Source: DATIXJ01 sp035518715 (lineage in GTDB: Bacteria > Bacteroidota > Ignavibacteria > UBA10030 > SZUA-254). From it: a stretch of 16,055 bases of DNA. This document shows, piece by piece, positions 1-7,919 of the stretch (position 1 is its first letter; each line of letters begins with the position of its first letter). The translations under genes were made by a program, and so were the position numbers. Where the stretch lies: the NCBI GenBank assembly GCA_035518715.1, contig DATIXJ010000004.1:1-16055 (forward strand). Reading direction: 5' to 3'. Below the pieces are notes generated by a model. The model was given only the letters and a program-made list of their open reading frames with translations, was not told where the DNA came from and made no database searches.

Positions 1-2324
1 TGCACCGCGATATCAAACCGGAAAACATCATGGTCCGGAAAGACGGCATCGTGCAGATTATGGATTTCGGACTTGCCAAGCTGAGGGCGAGCGGCAGCAG
101 GATAACACGGCTGACGAAGGAAGGAAGCACCGTCGGGACCGCAGGATATATGTCGCCGGAACAGGTGCAGGGACAGGAAGCAGATCACCGGTCGGATATT
201 TTTTCTCTCGGCGTGATGCTGTATGAGCTCTTCACCGGCGAGCTTCCTTTCAAAGGTGTGCATGAAACGGCGTTGATCTATGAGATCGTGAATGTGGATG
301 CGGCGCCGATGAGTTCTGTTAAGAACGATATCGATCCTGAACTGGATCGCATTGTGCTTGAATGCCTGCAAAAAGATCCGGACGAACGATACAATGCCGT
401 TAAGGATATTGCAAAAGATCTCAAGCGTTTCAAACGCGAGTCGAGCAAGGCGAGATTGTCGCGCTCGTTTCCGGTGCGGGATGCACGAATGTCTCAGCAG
501 ACAGCAAGGAATGAGTCCAGTCCGGAGAGTTCTGCTCCGCATACAATCAAATCGCGAGCACTCATGTGGAGTATGATTGCTTTCGTTGCAGGTATTGTCG
601 TGACCGGGTTGGTTTGGCGGCCCTGGAACCCCAAGGACATCAATACGCGTCCTCCGATGCAATTCACCGCAAGATTGCCGGAAGGCGCGGCCATTCCGAT
701 CGGCTTTAGCCCCATTGATATCTCTCCTGACTCCAAATTCTTGTCCTTTGTCATACATTCAGGTATGCAGGGGAAACTGATGCTGCGTCCCACGGACCGT
801 GACGTACTTGAGCCTGTCCTCGGCGCCGATATTTCCCTTAGCGCACAGACTTACTACAGTGCATTTTCACCCGATGGTCAGTGGATTGCGTCCGCTCCGG
901 GATCATTCATAAGGAAATCCTCGGTCTTCGGTGGTGCCGCGGTCAACGTGTGCGATATCCCGGGAGGAGCAATTCGAGGGCTATGGTGGGCTGAGGATCA
1001 CCATATGTATTTCGGGAATATCAGCAGCGGTATTTTTCGGGTTGATGAAAACGGTGGTACACCAGTGCAGATAACGACGCTTGACTCAACTGCGGGAGAG
1101 ATCAGTCATCGATTTCCGGAATTACTCCCGGATGGAAAAAGTGTCTTGTTCACGGTCAAATTCAATACGATCTCAACGTTCGATGAAGCCGCAATCGCAG
1201 TATACGATATGAAAAGCGGGACAAAGAAGGTGCTGCTCCGCGGCGGAACGTACGCCCGATATGTCCCGACCGGACACATCGTTTATGCCCGCACAAATTT
1301 TATCTATGCCGTGCCGTTCGATCTCTCAAAACTCGAAATTACCGGACCCCCAAAGCAGCTGTTTTATGGAGGTTGGATGAACCCGTTTTCCGGAGACGCG
1401 AGCTTCGCACTTTCCCATGATGGCATGTTCCTTTACATCCCCCGGGGAGTCGAAGCATACTCCGTAAACAAGATCAAATGGGTCGATATGAGGGGAAACT
1501 TTTCCTCTCTTGTGGATACAACAAATTCGTACTTCTCCGCTGCACTTTCACCTGACGGTGAAAAGGTCGCCCTCCATGTCCAGGAGGCGAATGATGATAT
1601 CTGGCTCTATCACATCGGACGGAAAAGTCTGACACGACTCACATTCGGTGATGGAAATAACGGCTTTCCGGTCTGGACACCCGATAGCCGGTATGTCATT
1701 TACGCATCGGAACACGGGCATGCCCCAAATATCTATCGTAAAGTGTGGGACGGTTCCGGCAAAGAAGAACGCCTGACGACGAGCACACAAGCCCAATACC
1801 CCCGATCGGTTTCGCCTGACGGAAAATTCCTAGCGTTCATCCAGGACGGAGACATCTGGCTGCTTCCCCTGGACGGTAAGGGAAAAGCAGCTCCGTTCTT
1901 TGAGTCACCGGCCATTGAAGGTGATCCTGTATTTTCTCCGGATGGTCATTATCTGGCGTATGAAACAGATGAGTCGGGACGGAATGAAGTCGTCATCGTG
2001 CCTTTCCCTACACGCAATGGCAAATGGCAGATTTCATCCGCGGGCGGGTCGAATCCGATCTGGTCGCCTTCCGGCAACGAAATCTACTTTACGCAAGGTT
2101 CGACACTCTTTGCCGTTTCGATTCACTCCGGAAATGTATTTGATTATTCCGCCCCGCGAAAAATCCTCGACCTTTCTTCAAGCGGGGCCTTTCTGGTGGA
2201 TATCTCAACCGACGGAAAGAAATTTGCTGTCATCACACTTCCATCAAAGGATCTCAGCACCTCGGAATATACCGTGGTGACTGACCTATTCCAGGAATTG
2301 AAAAGTACATTTTCCACAAAATAG
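1..2324 (+). CDS. Ser/Thr protein kinase with C-terminal TolB/WD40-like propeller (5' end missing)
   Basis: Only the C-terminal part is present: the open frame enters at base 3 in the kinase catalytic loop (HRDIKPEN), so the ATP-binding lobe lies upstream of the window. The Mg-binding DFG follows at about base 63, then an SPE version of the APE motif (MSPEQ) and the remaining C-lobe to about base 440. A basic linker leads to one membrane segment near bases 560-620. After it come about 530 residues rich in SPDG/TPDS motifs (SPDGQW, SPDGEK, SPDGKF, SPDGHY), typical of PD40/TolB-type beta-propeller blades. The expected topology is a cytoplasmic kinase and an extracytoplasmic propeller that senses a ligand or binds protein; this is inferred from architecture, and no ligand can be named. 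The stop is 10 bases before the next kinase gene, so the two are probably co-transcribed. Kinase identity is certain; the signal it senses is unknown. Confidence 0.93.
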   Translation, partial: HRDIKPENIMVRKDGIVQIMDFGLAKLRASGSRITRLTKEGSTVGTAGYMSPEQVQGQEADHRSDIFSLGVMLYELFTGELPFKGVHETALIYEIVNVDAAPMSSVKNDIDPELDRIVLECLQKDPDERYNAVKDIAKDLKRFKRESSKARLSRSFPVRDARMSQQTARNESSPESSAPHTIKSRALMWSMIAFVAGIVVTGLVWRPWNPKDINTRPPMQFTARLPEGAAIPIGFSPIDISPDSKFLSFVIHSGMQGKLMLRPTDRDVLEPVLGADISLSAQTYYSAFSPDGQWIASAPGSFIRKSSVFGGAAVNVCDIPGGAIRGLWWAEDHHMYFGNISSGIFRVDENGGTPVQITTLDSTAGEISHRFPELLPDGKSVLFTVKFNTISTFDEAAIAVYDMKSGTKKVLLRGGTYARYVPTGHIVYARTNFIYAVPFDLSKLEITGPPKQLFYGGWMNPFSGDASFALSHDGMFLYIPRGVEAYSVNKIKWVDMRGNFSSLVDTTNSYFSAALSPDGEKVALHVQEANDDIWLYHIGRKSLTRLTFGDGNNGFPVWTPDSRYVIYASEHGHAPNIYRKVWDGSGKEERLTTSTQAQYPRSVSPDGKFLAFIQDGDIWLLPLDGKGKAAPFFESPAIEGDPVFSPDGHYLAYETDESGRNEVVIVPFPTRNGKWQISSAGGSNPIWSPSGNEIYFTQGSTLFAVSIHSGNVFDYSAPRKILDLSSSGAFLVDISTDGKKFAVITLPSKDLSTSEYTVVTDLFQELKSTFSTK

Positions 2325-2334
2325 CATCTGAGCA

Positions 2335-4743
2335 ATGATCGGCACAACGATTTCTCATTACAAGATTCTGGAAAAGCTCGGAGAAGGCGGGATGGGGGTT
2401 GTGTATAAAGCCGAAGATCTCAGGCTGAAGCGTATCGTCGCGCTCAAGTTTCTTCCGCAGCACTTAACTTCTACGGAAGCCGAGCGCTCGCGGTTCCTGC
2501 AGGAAGCCCAGGCAGCCGCAACACTCAATCACCCCAACATCTGTACAATTCATGCGATCGAGGAGGACAATGGCCAGCAGTTTATCGATATGGAGTACAT
2601 CGACGGGGTAACGCTTCGAAGGAAACTGCCTGTCGAGAAGTTCAGCGAAGCCATCACGCTCGCTCTTCAGGTTGGAGAAGCCCTGCAGGAAGCACACGGC
2701 AAGGGTATTGTTCACCGCGATATCAAAGCCGACAATATCATGGTCAACACCAAAAACCAGGCGAAGGTGATGGACTTCGGACTGGCAAAACTGAAAGGAT
2801 CGCTCAAACTCACGAAGACTTCGAGTACGGTGGGAACGCTGGCATACATGGCGCCGGAGCAGATCCAGGGCAGTGAAGTTGATGCGAGGTCAGATATCTT
2901 CTCCTTCGGAACTTTGCTGTTTGAAATGATTACCGGCAGAATGCCATTTCGGGGTGAGCACGAAGCGGCAGTAATGTACTCCATCCTCAACGAGGAACCG
3001 GATTCCGTCGTCAGGTACAAGCCTGACATCTCACCGGATATCGACCGGATCATCCGGAGGGCCCTGGAGAAGGAACCCGAGGACCGGTACCAGTCGATGG
3101 CAGACATGGTCAGTGAACTCCGGCGCATGCAGAAACAGTCGACCAGGGTTGCGCGGTCAATGAGCCGCGAGTTTACGCCACAGGTGCCGGATCAGGAACA
3201 CCGATCCCGGGAGAATGTACCAATTGAGTCGAAGTCGGCCGGCGGCTCACCACGCAGATCAAGGCGCTTTCTCGTTCCAGGGTCCGCTGCTGCTCTCGTT
3301 GTCATTGCAGTCATCGGCTATCTGCTGTTCATTTCACCGCATCAAACGATTGATTCGATTGCCGTGCTTCCCTTTACGAATATGGGATCGGATTCGAGCA
3401 CCGAATATCTCAGCGACGGGATTACGGAGAGTCTCATCAACAGTCTCTCACAGGTTTCGAATCTCACCGTCATGTCCCGCAGTTCGGTATTTCATTTTAA
3501 AGGCAAGGACGTCGATCCGCAGGCAGCAGGAAAGACGCTCGGAGTGAAGGCGGTCCTCACCGGAAGGATCATTCAACGAGGCACAGGCCTCACCATCAGC
3601 ACAGAGCTCGTAAATGTCGCAAATAACAGCCACATCTGGGGCGAACAGTACAACGAGAAGCTGTCCGACATTCTCGGGATCCAGGACCAAATTTCCAAGG
3701 AGATTTCCGAGAAACTCAGTCTCAAACTTGTCGGAGACGATGAGAAGAAACTGACACGACATGCCACGGAGAATACCGAGGCATATCAATACTACCTCAA
3801 AGGGAGATTTTTCTGGAACAAGCGGACAGCCGGCGGTCTGAGAGAAGCAATTTCCCAATTCAAGCTTGCAATTGAGAAGGATCCCGGATATGCACTTGCG
3901 TACGGAGGTCTCGCTTCGGCGTACGCATTGCTTCCCGAGTATGCCGGAGTCCCCCCTGCGCAGGCAATTCAGGATGTGGAGGCCGCCGCCACAAAGGCAT
4001 CAGATCTTGATCCCTCCCTTGCGGAGCCACACGCCGTCCTGGGTTTGATAAAATTTAATTTTGACTGGGACTGGGCAGGAGCAGAGGAAGAATTTCAAAA
4101 AGCGATCGAGTTAAATCCCAATTATCCGACTGTTCACCATTGGTACTCCATCTGCCTGCGGGAACAGGGAAAACTCGAGCAGGCACGGGCCGAGATCGGA
4201 ATCGCACAGAAGCTCGACCCGCTTTCCGCGATCATCAGTATCAATGTCGGCGAGGAGCTTTCGTTGATGGGCCGTACCGATGAGGCAATCGCACAGTTCA
4301 AGAAAACGATCGATCTCGATCCAAACTTCCCGGGAACCTATTCAGATCTCGGGGTTGAATACTTTCGTCACGGCAAGACCGTGGAAAGCTACGCCGCGTT
4401 TGATAAGTTGAGACAAGTTCTTGGTCCGGACAATTTGTACGCCATTTCTGCGGTTGGATACGTCTATGGAAAGACGGGACGGAAGAAGGAAGCCCTCGAT
4501 ATCCTGGATCGTCTGCTTGCCGCTTCCGAACACGGCTCAATCCAGGGAGGCCAAATCGCGATCGTCTATTTGGGTCTGGGAGAAAAGTCGAAATGCCTTG
4601 ACTGGCTCGAGAGAGCATATCTCGAAAAGAACATCTTCATCGGGTACCTGAAAATCTCTCCGCTCTTAGACGAGATCCGTTCCGAGCCGAGATTTATCGC
4701 ACTCCTGAAGAAAATCGGGCTCGACAAATCACCGAGCAGTTGA
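2335..4743 (+). CDS. Ser/Thr protein kinase with TolB/FlgO-like domain and TPR repeats
   Basis: A complete 802-residue receptor-type kinase. The Gly-rich loop GEGGMGVV is at residues 16-23, the ATP-binding Lys is K38 (VALKF), the helix-C Glu is probably E57, HRD is at 127-129, DFG at 147-149, and the APE motif reads APEQ. All catalytic residues are present, so it should be active. After a Ser/Arg-rich juxtamembrane linker there is one membrane helix at about 312-333. Residues 340-470 (starting SIAVLPFTNMG, with YLSDGITESLI) match the TolB-N/FlgO-like domain often found before TPRs in bacterial adenylate cyclases and CadC-like regulators. From about 480 to the C-terminus there are several TPR units, for example those ending AIEKDPGYA, AIELNPNYP and TIDLDPNFP. 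The ATG lies 10 bases after the previous stop and has only a weak ribosome site, which suggests translational coupling. Substrates are unknown. The gene converges on a minus-strand gene 17 bases away. Confidence 0.95.
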   Translation: MIGTTISHYKILEKLGEGGMGVVYKAEDLRLKRIVALKFLPQHLTSTEAERSRFLQEAQAAATLNHPNICTIHAIEEDNGQQFIDMEYIDGVTLRRKLPVEKFSEAITLALQVGEALQEAHGKGIVHRDIKADNIMVNTKNQAKVMDFGLAKLKGSLKLTKTSSTVGTLAYMAPEQIQGSEVDARSDIFSFGTLLFEMITGRMPFRGEHEAAVMYSILNEEPDSVVRYKPDISPDIDRIIRRALEKEPEDRYQSMADMVSELRRMQKQSTRVARSMSREFTPQVPDQEHRSRENVPIESKSAGGSPRRSRRFLVPGSAAALVVIAVIGYLLFISPHQTIDSIAVLPFTNMGSDSSTEYLSDGITESLINSLSQVSNLTVMSRSSVFHFKGKDVDPQAAGKTLGVKAVLTGRIIQRGTGLTISTELVNVANNSHIWGEQYNEKLSDILGIQDQISKEISEKLSLKLVGDDEKKLTRHATENTEAYQYYLKGRFFWNKRTAGGLREAISQFKLAIEKDPGYALAYGGLASAYALLPEYAGVPPAQAIQDVEAAATKASDLDPSLAEPHAVLGLIKFNFDWDWAGAEEEFQKAIELNPNYPTVHHWYSICLREQGKLEQARAEIGIAQKLDPLSAIISINVGEELSLMGRTDEAIAQFKKTIDLDPNFPGTYSDLGVEYFRHGKTVESYAAFDKLRQVLGPDNLYAISAVGYVYGKTGRKKEALDILDRLLAASEHGSIQGGQIAIVYLGLGEKSKCLDWLERAYLEKNIFIGYLKISPLLDEIRSEPRFIALLKKIGLDKSPSS

Positions 4744-4760
4744 TGCGTCTGTTTTCGGAA

Positions 4761-5189
4761 TCATGTCGGAGTCGTGATCTTCCAACGACGGATCAGGCCG
4801 TCGATGCTCCAGCCACCTCCACCCCGCGCTGCCAGATATAAAAAGATGAAACAGAGCAACACCGCCGGCTCACCGTGATTCAGTATCGGCAGAATGCCGT
4901 GCGGAGCATGTCCCTGCCAGTATGCCACTGCCATCTCGCCGGAGAGGACAAAGGCAATCGGCCGCGTACACAAACCAAGTGCGATTGCGCCTCCCCCGAA
5001 CACCTCGAGAATGCCGGCAATCCCCATCTGGGAAAGCAAGTGTACAGATCCGCCGGGCATGAGCCCAAACCAGCCGAAGAGCTTCATCCCGCCAGCCGGG
5101 ATCATGATGAGCGACGATGCGATGCGGAGGAGCAGAAGTGTCGCGTCGAGCGTCCAGTGTTTTGCATTCGTGTTTTTCAAATCTTCCAT
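4761..5189 (-). CDS. DoxX family membrane protein
   Basis: A 142-residue protein with four predicted membrane helices, the usual size and topology of DoxX/DoxD-like proteins. Family-typical features are the first helix ending in PAGGMKLFGWFG, the second starting GILEVFGGGAIALGL, and a Gly-rich C-terminal end before a basic tail. DoxX relatives are linked to thiosulfate:quinone oxidoreductase (DoxD/DoxA) in archaea and to membrane redox complexes elsewhere, but most bacterial members have no assigned reaction. The start has a GGAG site about 8 bases upstream. It is the last gene of the minus-strand group that begins at 7130, 41 bases after the SnoaL-like gene. Membership of the family is clear; a specific function cannot be given. 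Confidence 0.88.
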   Translation of the reverse strand: MEDLKNTNAKHWTLDATLLLLRIASSLIMIPAGGMKLFGWFGLMPGGSVHLLSQMGIAGILEVFGGGAIALGLCTRPIAFVLSGEMAVAYWQGHAPHGILPILNHGEPAVLLCFIFLYLAARGGGGWSIDGLIRRWKITTPT

Positions 5190-5230
5190 TTGGATTCTCC
5201 AGCTGTCACTGTATTTCCGTCGACTGCTTC

Positions 5231-5620
5231 CTAAAACGCCCCGTCCTTGTTTGGCGAATCAGGAGGAATCTGCTGACCGCAATCCCAAAATTCCATGATT
5301 CTGTCTCCATCAAACCGAAACAAGTGAACGACAATCATTCCCGTTTCGCCCTGCCGCATGACGAGATGTGAATGCACAGCCACGAGATTTCCATCGGCAA
5401 GGACATTTTTCACGGTTAATTTCTTTCCGGGGGATCGAACGTTATCGTCTGCCATCGCCTTTTGCAATGAAGGGAGCCCAGCCGGAACGTACGGATTATG
5501 GTGTTTCCCCTTCATGTCTGCATACTTCTTATATGCCTCGTCAACTTCACCCGAGACGATGAGCTGCAGGAAATCCACTGCTGATGCTTTGCGAGATTGG
5601 ATCTTATCATCAACCAACAT
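5231..5620 (-). CDS. SnoaL-like / NTF2-fold protein
   Basis: A 129-residue soluble protein with the layout of the SnoaL-like NTF2-fold family (COG4922 type). It has an N-terminal helix pair with FLQLIVSGEVDEAYKKY, a HHNPYVPAG segment at the mouth of the expected cavity, and C-terminal strands with VAVHSHLVMR and VVHLFRFDGDRIMEFWD. Family members include polyketide aldol cyclases and many small-molecule-binding or isomerase-like proteins of unknown role; no substrate can be read from the sequence. The start is preceded by a near-perfect AGGAGGT ribosome site 4-5 bases away, so translation should be strong. It lies 29 bases after the MoaD-like gene and 41 bases before the DoxX gene on the same strand, hence probably the same transcript. 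Confidence 0.85.
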   Translation of the reverse strand: MLVDDKIQSRKASAVDFLQLIVSGEVDEAYKKYADMKGKHHNPYVPAGLPSLQKAMADDNVRSPGKKLTVKNVLADGNLVAVHSHLVMRQGETGMIVVHLFRFDGDRIMEFWDCGQQIPPDSPNKDGAF

Positions 5621-5649
5621 ATCGACCTCCTGAGACCAACTGCGTTTCC

Positions 5650-5946
5650 TTACCCTCCTGCGATCGCCCCGATGATCATGAACGGCTCTGCGCCCGAGAT
5701 CACTTCCTCCGGCAATTGATAATCAAGTGCCTCGAGAGAAAGATCTTCCCCGCACGCGAAAAACCGGAGAAACGGACGACGCTGTTGTGTGTTGTGATCA
5801 CGAACGGTCCCGGCAAGCATCGGATAGCGGGCTTCCAGGGCATCGAGAACCGCGTTCAGCGTTACCGGTCCGCCGACTGTGAGCGTAACCTCTTCTCCCA
5901 CCCGGGCGAGTGTGCGCAGATGATATGGAAGGGTTACACGTATCAC
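5650..5946 (-). CDS. MoaD/ThiS-family ubiquitin-like sulfur-carrier protein
   Basis: A 98-residue beta-grasp protein. The N-terminal strand (VTLPYHLRTLA), the segment VTLNAVLDALEARYPML and the C-terminal tail ending GAIAGG match MoaD/ThiS proteins. The final Gly-Gly is the site that is adenylated and thiocarboxylated by an E1-like enzyme in known members. It is slightly longer than MoaD (about 80 residues), with a middle loop at residues 45-65. The start is a GTG whose last two bases are shared with the TGA stop of the propeller gene upstream (GTGA), so it is very likely translationally coupled to it. No ThiF/MoeB activator, MoaE or ThiG is nearby, so neither molybdopterin nor thiazole synthesis is supported by context. 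A dedicated sulfur carrier or a protein modifier for the neighbouring protein is possible but unproven. Confidence 0.85.
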   Translation of the reverse strand: MIRVTLPYHLRTLARVGEEVTLTVGGPVTLNAVLDALEARYPMLAGTVRDHNTQQRRPFLRFFACGEDLSLEALDYQLPEEVISGAEPFMIIGAIAGG

Positions 5947-7130
5947 GACAAGGTCTGAACCTCCACCGAGAGCACGGCGGGAAGATCACGCACAATTGGC
6001 GCCCAAGAATCGCCGGCATCTGCCGATGCATAGACCTGGCCGCCGGTTGTACCGAAATAGATACCACACTTGTCGAGTGAATCAACCGCCATCGCATCGC
6101 GGAGAACGTTAACGTAACAATTTTGCTGCGGCAAACCTTTCGTCAGCGGCTCCCATTCATTTCCGCCGGTCTTGCTCCGATAGACACGCAGTTTTCCATC
6201 CGGAGGAAAATGCTCACCATCGCTCTTGATGGGAACGACATAGATGGTCTCCTGCTCGTGGGAATGAACATCAACCACGAACCCGAAGTCCGTCGGTAGA
6301 TTGCCGCTCACTTCTTTCCACAATTCGCCGGCATTATCCGTCCGCATGACATCCCAGTGTTTCTGCATGAAGAGAACATCCGGGCGGGACGGGTGCATCG
6401 CGATACGGTGAACACAGTGGCCAACCTCGGCTGTCGGATCCGGGATATACTGCGATCTCAGTCCCTGATTGATCGCTTTCCAATTCTTCCCGCCATCATC
6501 AGTCCTGAATGCCCCGGCGGCAGAAATAGCTACAAACATCCTGTTCTCATTCTTCCTGTCGAGAACGATCGTATGTAATCCCATACCTCCCGCTCCGGGC
6601 ATCCATTGTGGGCCCGTACCGTGGCCGCGAAGACTTGCCAGTTCATGCCACGACTTCCCGCCGTCGGTTGTTCGGAAGAGTGCGGCATCCTCGACACCGG
6701 CGTACACCGTATCGGGATCCTTGATCGACGGCTCGAGATGCCAGACGCGTTTGAATTCCCACGGGTGCTGCGTGCCATCGTACCATTGGTGCGTTGTGAG
6801 CGGTTTTCCGGATTTCGGAGAGGTATCATAAACGAATTTGTTGCTCTCGGCTTTCGGCATTCCGTCGGGTGTCGTTGTCGGCTCTCCGGGCTGTGTTCCC
6901 GGCTGTTCCCAGGTTTTTCCGCCGTCGCTCGAACGCTGGATGATCTGTCCAAACCAGCCGCTTGTCTGCGAGGCATACAATCTGTTCGGATCGGCAGGAG
7001 AGCCCTTCATGTGATAGATCTCCCAACCGGCAAAATACGGGCCGGCAACATTCCAGTTCTGGCGTTTGCCGTCGGCGGTCAGGACAAATGCCCCCTTCCG
7101 TGATCCCACAAGAACTCGTACTCCGCTCAT
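5943..7130 (-). CDS. Asp-box (BNR/Vps10-like) beta-propeller protein
   Basis: A 395-residue protein built from propeller blades. Asp-box motifs of the S/T-x-D-x-G-x-x-W type are visible six times: SSDGGKTW (67-74), TTDGGKSW (ending W161), TDDGGKNW (ending W217), TDNAGELW (ending W271), SKTGGNEW (ending W326) and SADAGDSW (ending W376). These occur in sialidases, sortilin/Vps10 and photosystem assembly factors, where they are structural turns rather than active sites. No signal peptide is visible (it starts MSGVRVLVGSRKGAF), so a cytoplasmic place is likely. Annotation as a sialidase or glycosyl hydrolase would be unsafe. The ATG has a clear AAGGAG site 8 bases upstream. Its stop overlaps the MoaD-like start, and it heads the minus-strand group 7130-4761. 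Partner or ligand unknown. Confidence 0.88.
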   Translation of the reverse strand: MSGVRVLVGSRKGAFVLTADGKRQNWNVAGPYFAGWEIYHMKGSPADPNRLYASQTSGWFGQIIQRSSDGGKTWEQPGTQPGEPTTTPDGMPKAESNKFVYDTSPKSGKPLTTHQWYDGTQHPWEFKRVWHLEPSIKDPDTVYAGVEDAALFRTTDGGKSWHELASLRGHGTGPQWMPGAGGMGLHTIVLDRKNENRMFVAISAAGAFRTDDGGKNWKAINQGLRSQYIPDPTAEVGHCVHRIAMHPSRPDVLFMQKHWDVMRTDNAGELWKEVSGNLPTDFGFVVDVHSHEQETIYVVPIKSDGEHFPPDGKLRVYRSKTGGNEWEPLTKGLPQQNCYVNVLRDAMAVDSLDKCGIYFGTTGGQVYASADAGDSWAPIVRDLPAVLSVEVQTLS

Positions 7131-7207
7131 AATCGGTACTCCTTTCCAAGAACGATGTGATAGAGATGATACATGGTAAACACTTTGATGCGTAAAATTG
7201 TGACGGC

Positions 7208-7230
7208 TTCGTAATCTGGAAACTTACGAA
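7208..7230. promoter_or_regulatory. Inverted repeat upstream of the propeller-MoaD operon
   Basis: Perfect 7-base arms TTCGTAA and TTACGAA are separated by 9 bases, with six T following on the plus strand. It lies about 80 bases upstream of the propeller gene start and 54 bases beyond the stop of the VOC gene, both on the minus strand. On the minus strand there is no T-run after it, so it does not look like the terminator of the VOC gene. A repressor operator or a weak plus-strand terminator are alternatives. The arms are AT-rich and the call is tentative. Confidence 0.3.
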
Positions 7231-7283
7231 TTTTTTGGATTAAGTCCAGAGTGAAATAATTGGCATCGGAACTGGGGAGTTCC

Positions 7284-7724
7284 TCACGCATTGGCGTCAT
7301 ATGCCTTTTGCAGGAGTTCTGAATCGATTTTATTCATCTTCAGCATGGCTTGCATAACACGGTGAGACTTTGCATGGTCGGGATCTCCCAACAGTTTCAT
7401 GAGGAGTGCCGGGACGATCTGCCACGAGAGCCCAAATTTATCCTTCAACCAACCACATCTTGATTCTTCACCGCCAACAGTGAGCTTCTCCCAATAGTAG
7501 GTGACTTCCTTCTGGGAATCACAGTCGACGAACAGAGAAATTGCTTCATTAAACTTGAATTGCGGTCCTCCGTTCAGCGCTATAAATTTCTGGCCTTCGA
7601 GCTCAAATGTGACGATCATAGGAGTCGAACTGATGATTCTTGACTGCCTGAAGATGGAGCAGTAAAATTTCGCGGCGTCTTCGGCCTGGTTGTTGAACCA
7701 CAAGAATGTAGTGATTTTCTGCAT
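7284..7724 (-). CDS. PhnB-like VOC (glyoxalase/dioxygenase superfamily) protein
   Basis: A 146-residue protein starting MQKITTFLWFNNQAEDAAKF and carrying the family signatures FIALNGGPQFKFNEAISLFV and CGWLKDKFGLSWQ, as in PhnB-like proteins annotated '3-demethylubiquinone-9 3-methyltransferase domain'. That name is historical: members have a VOC fold and no proven methyltransferase activity. The segment between SIF (about residue 24) and the TFELEGQKF strand looks some 15-20 residues shorter than in usual members, so one beta-strand loop may be trimmed. The frame stays open up to 7949, but the upstream part is made of palindromic repeats and Lys-rich nonsense. The ATG at 7724 has an AAAGGA site 6-7 bases upstream and matches the family N-terminus. 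Such genes often accompany DGPF genes and ECF sigma factors, as here. Confidence 0.88.
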   Translation of the reverse strand: MQKITTFLWFNNQAEDAAKFYCSIFRQSRIISSTPMIVTFELEGQKFIALNGGPQFKFNEAISLFVDCDSQKEVTYYWEKLTVGGEESRCGWLKDKFGLSWQIVPALLMKLLGDPDHAKSHRVMQAMLKMNKIDSELLQKAYDANA

Positions 7725-7752
7725 TCGGTTTCCTTTTTGCTTTTTCCTTTTG

Positions 7753-7767
7753 TCCGCCTCAGGCGGA
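7753..7767. repeat. Short GC-rich palindrome
   Basis: TCCGCC and GGCGGA arms (6 bases, perfect) flank a TCA loop. No T-run follows on either strand, so a Rho-independent terminator is not supported. It lies 29 bases upstream of the VOC start, in what would be that gene's leader. It resembles short GC-rich palindromes scattered through intergenic DNA of some bacteria, but only one copy is in this window. Confidence 0.5.
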
Positions 7768-7787
7768 TTCAAATTCGATCTTTTGCA

Positions 7788-7814
7788 CTTTCCTTTGGAA
7801 GGAAAGAAGCAAAG
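7788..7814. repeat. Intergenic palindromic repeat, copy 1
   Basis: Perfect arms CTTTCCTT (7788-7795) and AAGGAAAG (7799-7806) around a TGG loop. A CAAAG box follows at 7810-7814. The same arms, loop length and CAAAG offset recur 105 bases downstream in copy 2. This makes a dispersed or locally duplicated element more likely than chance. Confidence 0.65.
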
Positions 7815-7892
7815 TCCATTTTCTTGGGATCCCGTTTGGAGCAGGTACTTGGTAGCGAAACGGGAGAACCATGCGCGTTCAAGTTTGTTGTA

Positions 7893-7919
7893 CTTTCCTT
7901 TAGAAGGAAAGCACCAAAG
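7893..7919. repeat. Intergenic palindromic repeat, copy 2
   Basis: Arms CTTTCCTT (7893-7900) and AAGGAAAG (7904-7911) flank a TAG loop, with CAAAG at 7915-7919. Both copies carry AC just before the left arm. The copies differ in the middle loop base and in two or three bases between the right arm and the CAAAG box. On the minus strand both copies translate to a similar FPSKGK string, which explains the spurious N-terminal extension of the VOC frame. Confidence 0.65.

Noticed and set aside
4744..4760. Bidirectional terminator between the convergent kinase and DoxX genes.
   Set aside because: Only 17 bases separate the stops and no stem-loop with T-run is visible.
5943..7130. Calling the propeller protein a sialidase or glycosyl hydrolase.
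   Set aside because: Asp-boxes are structural; no Arg triad or other catalytic set could be identified and there is no signal peptide.
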